Source: Glutamicibacter sp. PS (GTDB lineage: Bacteria; Actinomycetota; Actinomycetes; Actinomycetales; Micrococcaceae). Taken from it: a stretch of 64,000 nucleotides of DNA. Of the stretch, positions 55,168-62,071 are shown in pieces. Every line of letters starts with the position of its first letter. Positions within the stretch are counted from its first letter, which is position 1. The stretch spans positions 1,854,971 through 1,918,970 of the forward strand of contig JANCMB010000001.1 of the NCBI GenBank assembly GCA_031317595.1, given 5' to 3'. The position numbers were made by a program, and so were the translations under genes. The notes under the pieces were generated by a model that did no database searches, was not told where the DNA came from, and saw only the letters and a list, made by a program, of their open reading frames with translations.

Positions 55168-55339
55168 GCTGGTCAATCTCCTTGTGCGAAATGATGGTCG
55201 ATGCCTTGAATAAGTCCATAATTTCCCGGCTTTCACTTCGCGCACCTGTACTAAAGTTCAATTCCGCTTTGATCAAAAGTGCAGAAATAGTCACGCGCTG
55301 ACTTGCTATGGAAGCCCCAAACTCCTCTATGATCATGAC

Positions 55340-56578
55340 GTGACAGATCGACTTACCGCCTGGGTTGGCCGCATTCGCCCCGTCCCGGGCGGCATGATCT
55401 TCAAGATCTTCATCGTGGCAATCTTGTTATATTCAGCCATCGGTGATCTTCTGGTGGGCGCCGTCCATTTGGATTCCTTCGCAGGCTGGCTCGAGTACGT
55501 GGTCCCCTACGTGCCGCTGGCGATGCTGACAGTCCGGACGCTGCCCAGCGTCATCGCGTGGATCATTGCCTGTTTGTTGATCATCTTTCTCGGCCCGACA
55601 ATCCCGCTCCTCGCGGCATTCGCGATGCCCACCCTGCTGGTGGCAGCCGTGGCCACGGCAACACTTCCACGTGCCGCAGCAATCGGCTTTGCCGGGCTCA
55701 CATTCGCCATGTTGTTGTGGTGCACGCTGGCAGCTCCCGGTGTCGCGCCGGTTGTCGCAATCTTGGCGATGTTGACCGTCTTCTCCATTGCGGCTGGTCT
55801 TGGCCTCAGGACGTTTTGGACAAGGGCCGAGCGCAGCGAACGCCGTGTAGACGAGCTTCGTGAGGCTCAACTGAAGGTGCGTGAACAAGAGCGCACGCTC
55901 TTGGCCCACGAATTGCACGACATCGTCGCTCACGAAGTGACCATCATCGCCATGCAAGCCCGTCGTGCCGAATTCACGAACGACCCGGAGAAAACCTCAC
56001 GCATCCTCTCGGAGATCGGGGATGCCGCATCGCAGACGCTACAAGATCTTCGTAGCCTCGTGCTCCTGCTCAAGGATCACGAATCCGACGGACAGCACGA
56101 CATTCTTGACAGCACCGACGAGGAACAGCGCTTCACTCCCTCCGGCGAAACAACTAATGCCACCGCGTTGGTCCACGATGTCCGCCACGTCGCGGACGCC
56201 ATCGAACGTTCCGGTTATCAGGTATTACTGGAAATCGAGGGACCGGTTTCCGTGCTTGCCACCAGCCTGTGTCAGGTATTGCGCCGCACGGTGCGGGAGA
56301 TCGGCACCAATGTGCTCAAATATGCCGACCCTGCAGAGCAGGTCTCGCTCCGGCTGACGGTACGTGGCGGTCAAGTTACCTTGAGTTCGCGCAACGCTGT
56401 CTCGAAAGAACGTCGACTGACCTCCTCGGGCACCGGGCTGGAGGCTATGCGCACCCGCTGCAAGGTCTTCGGCGGCACCCTCAACACGCACGCTGAGGAC
56501 GGTTTTTGGTCGGTAGCGATCACCCTGCCGTTCAAGGAACAATCACTCGACCCAGCCAATCAAGGAGCTATTTCATGA
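55340..56578 (+). CDS. Histidine kinase (NarL/LuxR-type two-component sensor)
   Basis: A 412-residue sensor kinase. Residues about 20-155 contain five or six membrane helices with very short loops, so it probably senses a small or membrane-inserted ligand. The dimerisation/phosphoacceptor box is ELHDIVAHEVTIIAMQARR (HisKA_3 type) near residue 195. The ATPase domain has REIGTNVLKYADPAEQ as N-box and GTGLEAMRTRCKVFGG as G2-like box. The start is GTG 55340. Its TGA overlaps the ATG of the response regulator (ATGA at 56575-56578). It lies divergent from a small secreted-looking peptide and convergent to a lanthipeptide-like cluster. Confidence 0.9.
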   Translation: MTDRLTAWVGRIRPVPGGMIFKIFIVAILLYSAIGDLLVGAVHLDSFAGWLEYVVPYVPLAMLTVRTLPSVIAWIIACLLIIFLGPTIPLLAAFAMPTLLVAAVATATLPRAAAIGFAGLTFAMLLWCTLAAPGVAPVVAILAMLTVFSIAAGLGLRTFWTRAERSERRVDELREAQLKVREQERTLLAHELHDIVAHEVTIIAMQARRAEFTNDPEKTSRILSEIGDAASQTLQDLRSLVLLLKDHESDGQHDILDSTDEEQRFTPSGETTNATALVHDVRHVADAIERSGYQVLLEIEGPVSVLATSLCQVLRRTVREIGTNVLKYADPAEQVSLRLTVRGGQVTLSSRNAVSKERRLTSSGTGLEAMRTRCKVFGGTLNTHAEDGFWSVAITLPFKEQSLDPANQGAIS

Positions 56579-57252
56579 CCCGTGTTTTGCTCGTAGATGA
56601 TGAACCGATGACCCGAGAAATCCTCAAGGACTACCTCGGTTCCGACCCCAGTATTGAAGTGGTGGGCGAGGCCGCCGATGGGCTTGCCGCAGCAAAACAG
56701 GCAACAGCTTTGAGCCCCGATGTCATTTTGATGGATATGCAGATGCCGCGGGCCGACGGTGTACAGGCGACGGCCGCCATCCACACCCGTCACCCCGAGA
56801 TTCGCATTCTCGGACTCACCACTTTTGCCACGGACCGTTATGTGGTCGATCTGCTCCGTGCCGGTGCCTCCGGATACCTTGTGAAGGACACCAAACCGCA
56901 GGAAATTATCGCGGCGGTGCACGCGGTGGCCAACGGCGATTCGGTGCTCTCCCCCGAGGTGACGCGATTTGTGGTGAAGGGCCTGGAGGAGTCTGTGCCT
57001 TCGCATGTCCAGCCCGATGAGCAGCTACTGGCCGCGCTCAGCGATAAAGAGCTCGAGGTCATCCAACTATTGGCGCGCGGCAAAAACAACCGCGAGATGA
57101 GCCAGGAATTATTCGTCACGGAATCTACGATCAAGGCCCGTTTCGTGAGAATCATGGAGAAACTCGGCGTCCGTGACCGGGTACAGATCTTGGTGCTCGC
57201 CGCTCAAAACGGATTGGTAGATCTCGGCAAGAACCCAAGTTCGCTAGCCTAG
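56575..57252 (+). CDS. LuxR/NarL-type response regulator
   Basis: A 225-residue response regulator. The receiver domain has the acidic pair in LLVDDEPMTRE, the phospho-acceptor Asp in VILMDMQMPRADG, and the conserved Lys in GYLVKDTKPQE. The C-terminal HTH is LuxR type (LSDKELEVIQLLARGKNNREMSQELFVTESTIK). ATG 56575 has AAGGAG eight bases upstream and overlaps the kinase stop. It converges with the M16-like gene of the RiPP cluster after 18 bases. Its targets may include that cluster or the divergent peptide gene; nothing in the sequence proves it. Confidence 0.93.
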   Translation: MTRVLLVDDEPMTREILKDYLGSDPSIEVVGEAADGLAAAKQATALSPDVILMDMQMPRADGVQATAAIHTRHPEIRILGLTTFATDRYVVDLLRAGASGYLVKDTKPQEIIAAVHAVANGDSVLSPEVTRFVVKGLEESVPSHVQPDEQLLAALSDKELEVIQLLARGKNNREMSQELFVTESTIKARFVRIMEKLGVRDRVQILVLAAQNGLVDLGKNPSSLA

Positions 57253-57270
57253 GCACGCTCGCGCCGACCA

Positions 57271-58209
57271 TTACCGTTCGGGGTGCCCCAGCACTTCGCG
57301 GATCGGTCTGCCCAGTTGCCCGAGCGCCTGAGCTAGCTCGGCTCCGCTGACATTTCGTACCAATGCGGGATCCTGTATGAGCTCACCTCCCCAACCCATC
57401 GCCGCGTATTCCGCCAGAGTGCCAACCAGCGACGTGGGCGAGAGCCATGCACGACAGAGATTGGCGTAGGCGAAACGCAAGATATGCTCGGGCGCGGCCT
57501 GTGCGCGCTGAGCCATCACCGTAAGAACTTCGAGCACGAGGTCGAGGGCCTGCAAACTCGATTCGGCTCGAGTGATCACCGTCCACTCGATACTCGGTGA
57601 GCCGTGCTGCGTTCGCCGTGACAACGCCACTTGCGACGGGTCGCCGGCCGCTTTGAGAGCTGCCTGCACATCCGGTGCTCCCGCAGCCATGACCGCACAG
57701 AGCGCGGCAAAGGTAGCCGCAGATCCGATAGTGCCTGCCGGGTCAGCTCCGGTAATCGTGCTTTGCTCATATCCGGCCTCTCTGCGCTGGGACAGCATGC
57801 TACGAGTAGGCTCCGGTAGTGGAAGGGCTACACCGGGAAATTGCTCGGCCAGCTCGGACACCGCCTCGATGCTTGCGGCCGCACCGGCTTGGGCCAGCAC
57901 CACCGGCACCGTCGAAGGCAACGCATTCAACACCGGGTATAGGGCCTCGATGGACCAACGTTGCGCCTGAGCGTTGGGCACGACCAACTGGAACCGATGT
58001 ATCTGAGCACCCGGGCTCCACTGGTGCTCTACGATCCATGGTTCAACCGCGTCGGATTGCACCACTGAGGTGAGCTGTTCCTGCAATCGGGCCGGGCTCC
58101 ATCCTTGGTCGCTGGCTGATTCGGCCGAAATCGCCAGTGACAGGGCGGCGTAATCGCCACGGTCATCTTGCACAGATAAATGTTCTCGGGTGCTCGGTAT
58201 TGCGTTCAC
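57271..58209 (-). CDS. M16-like peptidase partner without zinc motif
   Basis: A 312-residue protein with the look of an M16 peptidase half but no HxxEH, so it cannot bind zinc in the usual way. M16 enzymes often work as a pair of one catalytic and one substrate-holding chain, and it follows the catalytic M16 gene directly. Start GTG 58209 is chosen because AGGTGG sits just before it; ATG 58224 overlaps the previous stop but has no ribosome site of its own. It is the last gene of the RiPP cluster. Its role is probably leader removal with its partner. Confidence 0.7.
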   Translation of the reverse strand: MNAIPSTREHLSVQDDRGDYAALSLAISAESASDQGWSPARLQEQLTSVVQSDAVEPWIVEHQWSPGAQIHRFQLVVPNAQAQRWSIEALYPVLNALPSTVPVVLAQAGAAASIEAVSELAEQFPGVALPLPEPTRSMLSQRREAGYEQSTITGADPAGTIGSAATFAALCAVMAAGAPDVQAALKAAGDPSQVALSRRTQHGSPSIEWTVITRAESSLQALDLVLEVLTVMAQRAQAAPEHILRFAYANLCRAWLSPTSLVGTLAEYAAMGWGGELIQDPALVRNVSGAELAQALGQLGRPIREVLGHPER

Positions 58210-58220
58210 GGGTCCACCTT

Positions 58221-59471
58221 TCATGACGCAAAACGGATGGTGAGCGTGGCCATGGGCTGGCCCGCCAGTCGCTGGCACGATTCGTCGATCAGGGTCTTCG
58301 AACGCTGGATGTCCTGACGCAAGCCGCCCAGCTGGGCACTCAGGTGCAGGGTGAACTCCGGGCAATCGCGCAACACCAGATCGCGGGCGACGGTACGGAC
58401 CAGGCGTTCGTCGTCGACGACGAACTTTTGGGCACGATAGTGAGCTCGGCGCACCGCCTGCTGCACTTTCTCTTCCTTGGCCGTACTCACCGCCCGCAGC
58501 CGCTCGGCTGGATCAAGAGTGAAATTCGTGTCATCGATCAGGACAAAAAGATCCGGCAACGTGCTGTCTCCGAGTCCGAAAATACCCGCCGCAGCATCGA
58601 TTCCTGGCTGGCCGGCCAAGAGCTCGGCGGTGAGCGTATCGCCAAGGAACGCATCGGTTACCGTACGCGCCGGCGCGGCCTGTGTCACCGCAATCAGCCG
58701 GTGCCGGTCACCGTGCCCGTGCTGATCGTGTGGAGGGTTAGGCGCGGCACGCGGCGTACGAAGTGGCTCAGACTCGGTGTCCTGGGCAGTCACCGTCACC
58801 TCGGCCATCACGTCGGCCAACTCAACGACGGTCTCCAGCGGATCACGGGGCGTCAGGGCAACCAGAACGCAGTGTTCGGGGCGGTAGTACCGCCGATGGA
58901 TACGTCGAAGTTGCTCCGCATGGACCCGCCCACGCAGGTCGGTGTCTCCGCTGCCGTCATGTCCGGAGCCGTAGTCGCTCCAGTAAAGGCCCGTCAGGTG
59001 TGGCCAGGGTAGCCGCTGCCCGGGAACGCCGTGCAGGCGATGCGCGCGTTCGGCCGCAACTGCCTGAATCTGCTCCTCGATCTGGTTCTCGCTTAAACGC
59101 GGGTAGAAAACCTGCTCAATGAGGCGTCGCGCCACCGGTGTGGCGGAGCCGACCGGTCCAGTTTCGTAGAACTCGGTGTAGTCCATATGCGTGTTACCGC
59201 CCAAGGTGCCACCGGCTGCGGCGACGGTGCGTTGGCGTTCAAGACCACCGATCTGTGCGCTGTCTTGATAGACCAGGTGTTCGATCAGGTGCATGGTGCC
59301 GTGCTCCATCGCCTGTTCATGCCGCATCCCGGCCGGTATGGTCAACGACAGACTGAGATTCTTGGCGCGCGGATCGGAAATCGCCAACACGCGGGCCCCC
59401 GAAGGCAGAGTGCATTGTTTGGCCTCGAGCCCGCGGAGCGTCAGGTTATCGATAGTTGGTGCGCAGCTCAT
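58221..59471 (-). CDS. M16 family zinc peptidase
   Basis: A 416-residue M16 metallopeptidase. The inverted zinc motif is HLIEH (His61, Glu64, His65), and the third ligand is Glu141, 75 residues after the second His, the usual M16 spacing. The second half lacks such residues. ATG 59471 has GGAGGAG five bases upstream and overlaps the previous stop (ATGA). Pairs of M16 peptidases remove leader peptides in several lanthipeptide systems, and here the pair lies directly behind the maturation genes. It therefore probably cuts the leader of the four precursors. Confidence 0.85.
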   Translation of the reverse strand: MSCAPTIDNLTLRGLEAKQCTLPSGARVLAISDPRAKNLSLSLTIPAGMRHEQAMEHGTMHLIEHLVYQDSAQIGGLERQRTVAAAGGTLGGNTHMDYTEFYETGPVGSATPVARRLIEQVFYPRLSENQIEEQIQAVAAERAHRLHGVPGQRLPWPHLTGLYWSDYGSGHDGSGDTDLRGRVHAEQLRRIHRRYYRPEHCVLVALTPRDPLETVVELADVMAEVTVTAQDTESEPLRTPRAAPNPPHDQHGHGDRHRLIAVTQAAPARTVTDAFLGDTLTAELLAGQPGIDAAAGIFGLGDSTLPDLFVLIDDTNFTLDPAERLRAVSTAKEEKVQQAVRRAHYRAQKFVVDDERLVRTVARDLVLRDCPEFTLHLSAQLGGLRQDIQRSKTLIDESCQRLAGQPMATLTIRFAS

Positions 59472-60322
59472 AACCACTCCTCCTGCTGTGGGTGATCAAG
59501 ATAGTTCAGGGCTTCGGTGATCAGTAGTTGTGCGTGCGGTAGCGCAGCACCGGCATAGTGGTGCCAATCGAAGGCGTGCTGGACTAGTCGATAGGCGATG
59601 CCGGTGCGCAGATGTTGGGGGTCTAGATCCGCTCCGTAACCCTGTGCGATGCCGCTGCGCAGCCGGTACAGCGCCGGTCGCCGGGAAGGGTAGAAGGCCG
59701 CTAGTTCGGCTAGTTCTCCGTAGATCCAGGCGAGGTCGTAAGCCGGGTGTGCCAAGCCGGTGTCTTCCCCGGTGAGCAGGGCACCGGCGGTTGCTTCCTC
59801 GTTCAACGTCCAGTGCGCCATCCCTGGGCTACCGTGGACGAAGATCGTCTCCGGGGTGTGCGGACCAATGTGCTGTGCCCAGCGTTCAAGCTGGGCTGCA
59901 CGGCGAGCGCCAAGAACGTCTAGCATCGGCCGCCACCGGCCGGTGATCCAGCGCTCGGCCCGTAGTAGGGTCCGTGGGGCCTGGCCTTCGAGGCCGGATC
60001 GTTTCTGCTCATGCACCGCGCGCACGGCCTGACCCCAGAGCAATCCGATTTTTTCCAGCGTGGCGGGCCGCGCCACCGGCAGGATCTCTGTCAGGCCCTG
60101 GGTGGTACAGGTCCTATAGGACCGCTCGGTGGTGCTTCCATGCCCCCAGCACACACCGTCGCGGTCGATCCGTTGTATGGGTAGCTCGACGAAATCTCGC
60201 GGAGCGTCCGTCCCCAGACGGTGGATCCACCGTGCGCCGGCCCCTTCTTGGGTGACCATGGTTTCGAGCAGTCCGGTGCGCGCTGTGCGCAGCACCTGTT
60301 CCGCCGGTGCACAAGGCATCAT
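59468..60322 (-). CDS. APH-fold protein lacking catalytic aspartates (pseudokinase)
   Basis: A 284-residue protein with the aminoglycoside phosphotransferase fold. The catalytic motif normally HGDxxxxN reads HGSPGMAHW, and the metal-binding LLDWEE segment reads LLTGED, so both key aspartates are replaced; the following GLAHPAYDLAWIYGEL keeps the family pattern. It is therefore probably inactive as a kinase and may bind peptide or regulate its partner. The ATG overlaps the flavoprotein stop (ATGA). A second APH-fold protein of unknown exact role is also found in class V lanthipeptide and thioamitide clusters, to which it may correspond. Confidence 0.75.
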   Translation of the reverse strand: MMPCAPAEQVLRTARTGLLETMVTQEGAGARWIHRLGTDAPRDFVELPIQRIDRDGVCWGHGSTTERSYRTCTTQGLTEILPVARPATLEKIGLLWGQAVRAVHEQKRSGLEGQAPRTLLRAERWITGRWRPMLDVLGARRAAQLERWAQHIGPHTPETIFVHGSPGMAHWTLNEEATAGALLTGEDTGLAHPAYDLAWIYGELAELAAFYPSRRPALYRLRSGIAQGYGADLDPQHLRTGIAYRLVQHAFDWHHYAGAALPHAQLLITEALNYLDHPQQEEWL

Positions 60323-60954
60323 GCGCTACGTTCCTCGCTCACTTGTTGGTGAGTGGTTCGGTGCTCTTCCAGTCGCCGTAGCACATCGGGAAGTAGCGGG
60401 GGGATCCAGGCTAGCGCGGTGTCACTGGATTCGCTGGGGCCGGGCACCGGATCGATGACAATAAAGTTCTTTGGTTTCCGAAGCCGTTCGAAGACCTCAC
60501 GAACCAGTGGGTTATCCCAAGAGCGCGGCGGCAAGGACGGGGCGATGCAGACCACGGCTTCAGTGGAGAGCGCGGCAAGTAGCGACGGGGATTCGGTGAC
60601 ACAGTGGGAAAGTTTGGCGGAATAGTCCAGCGTGGCCGGGTAAATGATGATCAGTTCGGCCCACTCGGCCAATTCGATGTGACTGGCAATGATCTCGTCT
60701 TCCCAGCAATCGTCTTGGACGTGTGCGCGTAGCCGCGATTCAAGGTTGTGCCGTGTGGTGAAGCGATAGGCGGTTTCGCGGACGATAACCCGGAATTCCG
60801 TGTTCGGTGCCGCTGCTCGGGCCCACTCGATCCAGTACGGCATCGCCTGGGTCATGGCCGAACCGGTCAGCACCAGCGCAACGCGTGAGTACCCGAAGCT
60901 TTCGAGACTTACAGCCGAGATCGTAGCCCGGGTGGAGTTCTTGGTGTGGCTCAT
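60319..60954 (-). CDS. Flavoprotein cysteine decarboxylase (LanD-like, HFCD family)
   Basis: A 211-residue flavoprotein of the HFCD family, which includes phosphopantothenoylcysteine decarboxylases and the peptide decarboxylases EpiD/MrsD/TvaF. Family marks are LVLTGSAMTQAMPYWIEWAR near the N-terminus, the central ELIIIYPATLDYSAKLSHC region in which a catalytic segment lies, and an APSLPPRSWDNP loop. In RiPP clusters it oxidatively removes the C-terminal carboxyl group of cysteine so that an aminovinyl-cysteine ring can form. All four precursors in the cluster end in Cys, which fits exactly. ATG 60954 has an AAGG site. Confidence 0.8.
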   Translation of the reverse strand: MSHTKNSTRATISAVSLESFGYSRVALVLTGSAMTQAMPYWIEWARAAAPNTEFRVIVRETAYRFTTRHNLESRLRAHVQDDCWEDEIIASHIELAEWAELIIIYPATLDYSAKLSHCVTESPSLLAALSTEAVVCIAPSLPPRSWDNPLVREVFERLRKPKNFIVIDPVPGPSESSDTALAWIPPLLPDVLRRLEEHRTTHQQVSEERSA

Positions 60955-61001
60955 GGCCTTGCCCTTCTGCAGCGGTTCGTTCTGTGTGGTGTGAGTGCCT
61001 G

Positions 61002-61031
61002 AGCGGGCACCGGTGCTGACCGGCGCCCGCT
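61002..61031 (-). terminator. Hairpin between precursor genes and maturation genes
   Basis: A 13-bp stem with one mismatch (61002-61014 with 61019-61031) and loop GCTG lies 17 bases past the last precursor stop and before the flavoprotein gene. No T-run follows. It looks like a partial terminator or RNA stabiliser, letting precursor mRNA exceed enzyme mRNA. Confidence 0.65.
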
Positions 61032-61047
61032 GAGACTTTCGGTGTGG

Positions 61048-61218
61048 CTAGCAGCCCACGGTGAGAGTGGCCCCGATGACGACGCCAGCGCAGAACGGGC
61101 TAGTCGCCGGTGCCTCGGTGGCGGCCTCGCCGCCGATTTCGGCCGCGGTGGTGAAGGTGTCGTGGCCGGCAGCGAGTTCGGAGAGGCTGGCGGTGGTGGC
61201 TGGAGTGTTGGTGGTCAT
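61048..61218 (-). CDS. RiPP precursor peptide A (core type 1)
   Basis: A 56-residue precursor. The leader contains SLSELAAGHDTFTTAAEIGG and EAATEAPA; the core region is TSPFCAGVVIGATLTVGC. The chain ends in Cys directly before a TAG. Thr, Ser and two Cys in the core could give a small thioether ring (S-P-F-C) and a C-terminal aminovinyl-cysteine ring from T-L-T-V-G-C. AGGGA precedes ATG 61218. It is the last of the four precursors and nearest to the flavoprotein gene. Its core is identical to that of peptide C. Confidence 0.85.
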   Translation of the reverse strand: MTTNTPATTASLSELAAGHDTFTTAAEIGGEAATEAPATSPFCAGVVIGATLTVGC

Positions 61219-61313
61219 GGTGGGTTTTCCCTTCGGTTGTTCCTGTTACTGAATGCACCTAGAAGCGTGATCGCATGGGTGCGAGATGAATGATGTGGTG
61301 TTCGTGCAGGTGC

Positions 61314-61481
61314 TTAGCAACCGGCGCCGAGGGTTGCCCCGACGATGACGCCGACGCAGAAGGGGCTGGTGGCTGGCGATTCGGTGGCGGCCTCGCCGCC
61401 GATTTCGTCCGCGGTGGTGTAGGTGTCGTGGCCGGCAGCCAGGTCGGAAAGGCCAGCGGCGGTGATCTGGGTGTTGCTCAT
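61314..61481 (-). CDS. RiPP precursor peptide B (core type 2)
   Basis: A 55-residue precursor. The leader holds GLSDLAAGHDTYTTADEIGG and EAATESPA; the core region is TSPFCVGVIVGATLGAGC. Compared with peptides A and C, the core swaps Ala-Gly-Val-Val-Ile for Val-Gly-Val-Ile-Val and LTVGC for LGAGC. ATG 61481 has AAAGGA upstream. Its end is TAA, unlike the TAG of the other three. It pairs in order with peptide A. Confidence 0.85.
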   Translation of the reverse strand: MSNTQITAAGLSDLAAGHDTYTTADEIGGEAATESPATSPFCVGVIVGATLGAGC

Positions 61482-61573
61482 CTGCGAATCCTTTGGTTAG
61501 TTGTGTTGCGTGAGAATGCACCTAAATACGTTGTCGTGCCGGTGCGAGGTGATGGATGTGGTGAAGGGAGTGC

Positions 61574-61741
61574 CTAGCAGCCCACGGTGAGGGTGGCGCC
61601 GATGACCACTCCGGCACAGAACGGGCTGGTCGCTGGTGCCTCGGTGGCGGCCTCGCCGCCAATCTCGGCTGCGGTGGTGTAGGTGTCGTGGCCGGCGGCC
61701 AGCTCGGAGAGGCCGGCACTTGGGTTCTGGATGTTGTTCAT
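61574..61741 (-). CDS. RiPP precursor peptide C (core type 1)
   Basis: A 55-residue precursor. The N-terminal 8 residues differ from peptide A, the following leader is the same except for Tyr in place of Phe at GHDTY, and the core TSPFCAGVVIGATLTVGC is identical. ATG 61741 has AAAGGAATC upstream; an in-frame ATG at 61774 lies before this site and is rejected. Identical cores in two copies would raise the dose of one product. Confidence 0.85.
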   Translation of the reverse strand: MNNIQNPSAGLSELAAGHDTYTTAAEIGGEAATEAPATSPFCAGVVIGATLTVGC

Positions 61742-61816
61742 CTGTGATTCCTTTGGTTGTGTGTTGCGGTGCACCGTCGGTGTGGTGCGAGGTGATGTGA
61801 GTGTTGTGGTGTTGTT

Positions 61817-61993
61817 CTAGCAGCCGGCGCCGAGGGTGGCGCCGACGATGATGCCGACACACAGCGGGCTGGTGGCTGGTGCCTCGGTGGCGGCGTCTGC
61901 ACCGATCTCGGCGGCGCTGGTGAAGGCGTCGTGGCCGGCAGCCAGGTCGTTCAGGCCCTGCACGTTGGATTCGTTGAGGTTAATGGCGGTCAT
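61817..61993 (-). CDS. RiPP precursor peptide D (core type 2)
   Basis: A 58-residue precursor and the most divergent. The leader is GLNDLAAGHDAFTSAAEIGA with DAATEAPA, the core is TSPLCVGIIVGATLGAGC, close to peptide B but with Leu before the first Cys and Ile-Ile-Val. ATG 61993 has AAAGGA six bases upstream. It is the first of the four, 79 bases behind the HopA1-like lyase gene. The conserved leader segment LAAGHD and AAEIG in all four is the probable enzyme-recognition part. Confidence 0.85.
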   Translation of the reverse strand: MTAINLNESNVQGLNDLAAGHDAFTSAAEIGADAATEAPATSPLCVGIIVGATLGAGC

Positions 61994-62071
61994 GGTGTTC
62001 CTTTCGTTGTGGCCGGTGCTCCGGCCGGTGGGTGGGTTTCCCCAGCGTCGCTGGGAAATCTGTGGCGGACG

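Larger units (their letters stand above)
61048..61993 (-). repeat. Tandem array of four precursor units, about 255 bases each
   Basis: Starts lie at 61993, 61741, 61481 and 61218, a period of 252-263 bases. The spacers are also related: each contains a GGTGCGAG-RTGA element, and two share GAATGCACCTA. Core types alternate 2-1-2-1, suggesting duplication of a two-gene unit. The leaders are nearly the same; the N-terminal 8-10 residues vary. Confidence 0.8.

Noticed and set aside
54976-56578. Agr-type quorum-sensing system
   Set aside because: No AgrB-like membrane protease is near, and the peptide has no charged C-terminal tail after the ring as AgrD does. The kinase is HisKA_3 type with a LuxR-type regulator, unlike AgrC/AgrA.
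61048-61993. CRISPR-like periodicity
   Set aside because: The repeat period of about 255 bases comes from four related coding units with ribosome sites, not from short repeats with unique spacers; no cas gene is present.
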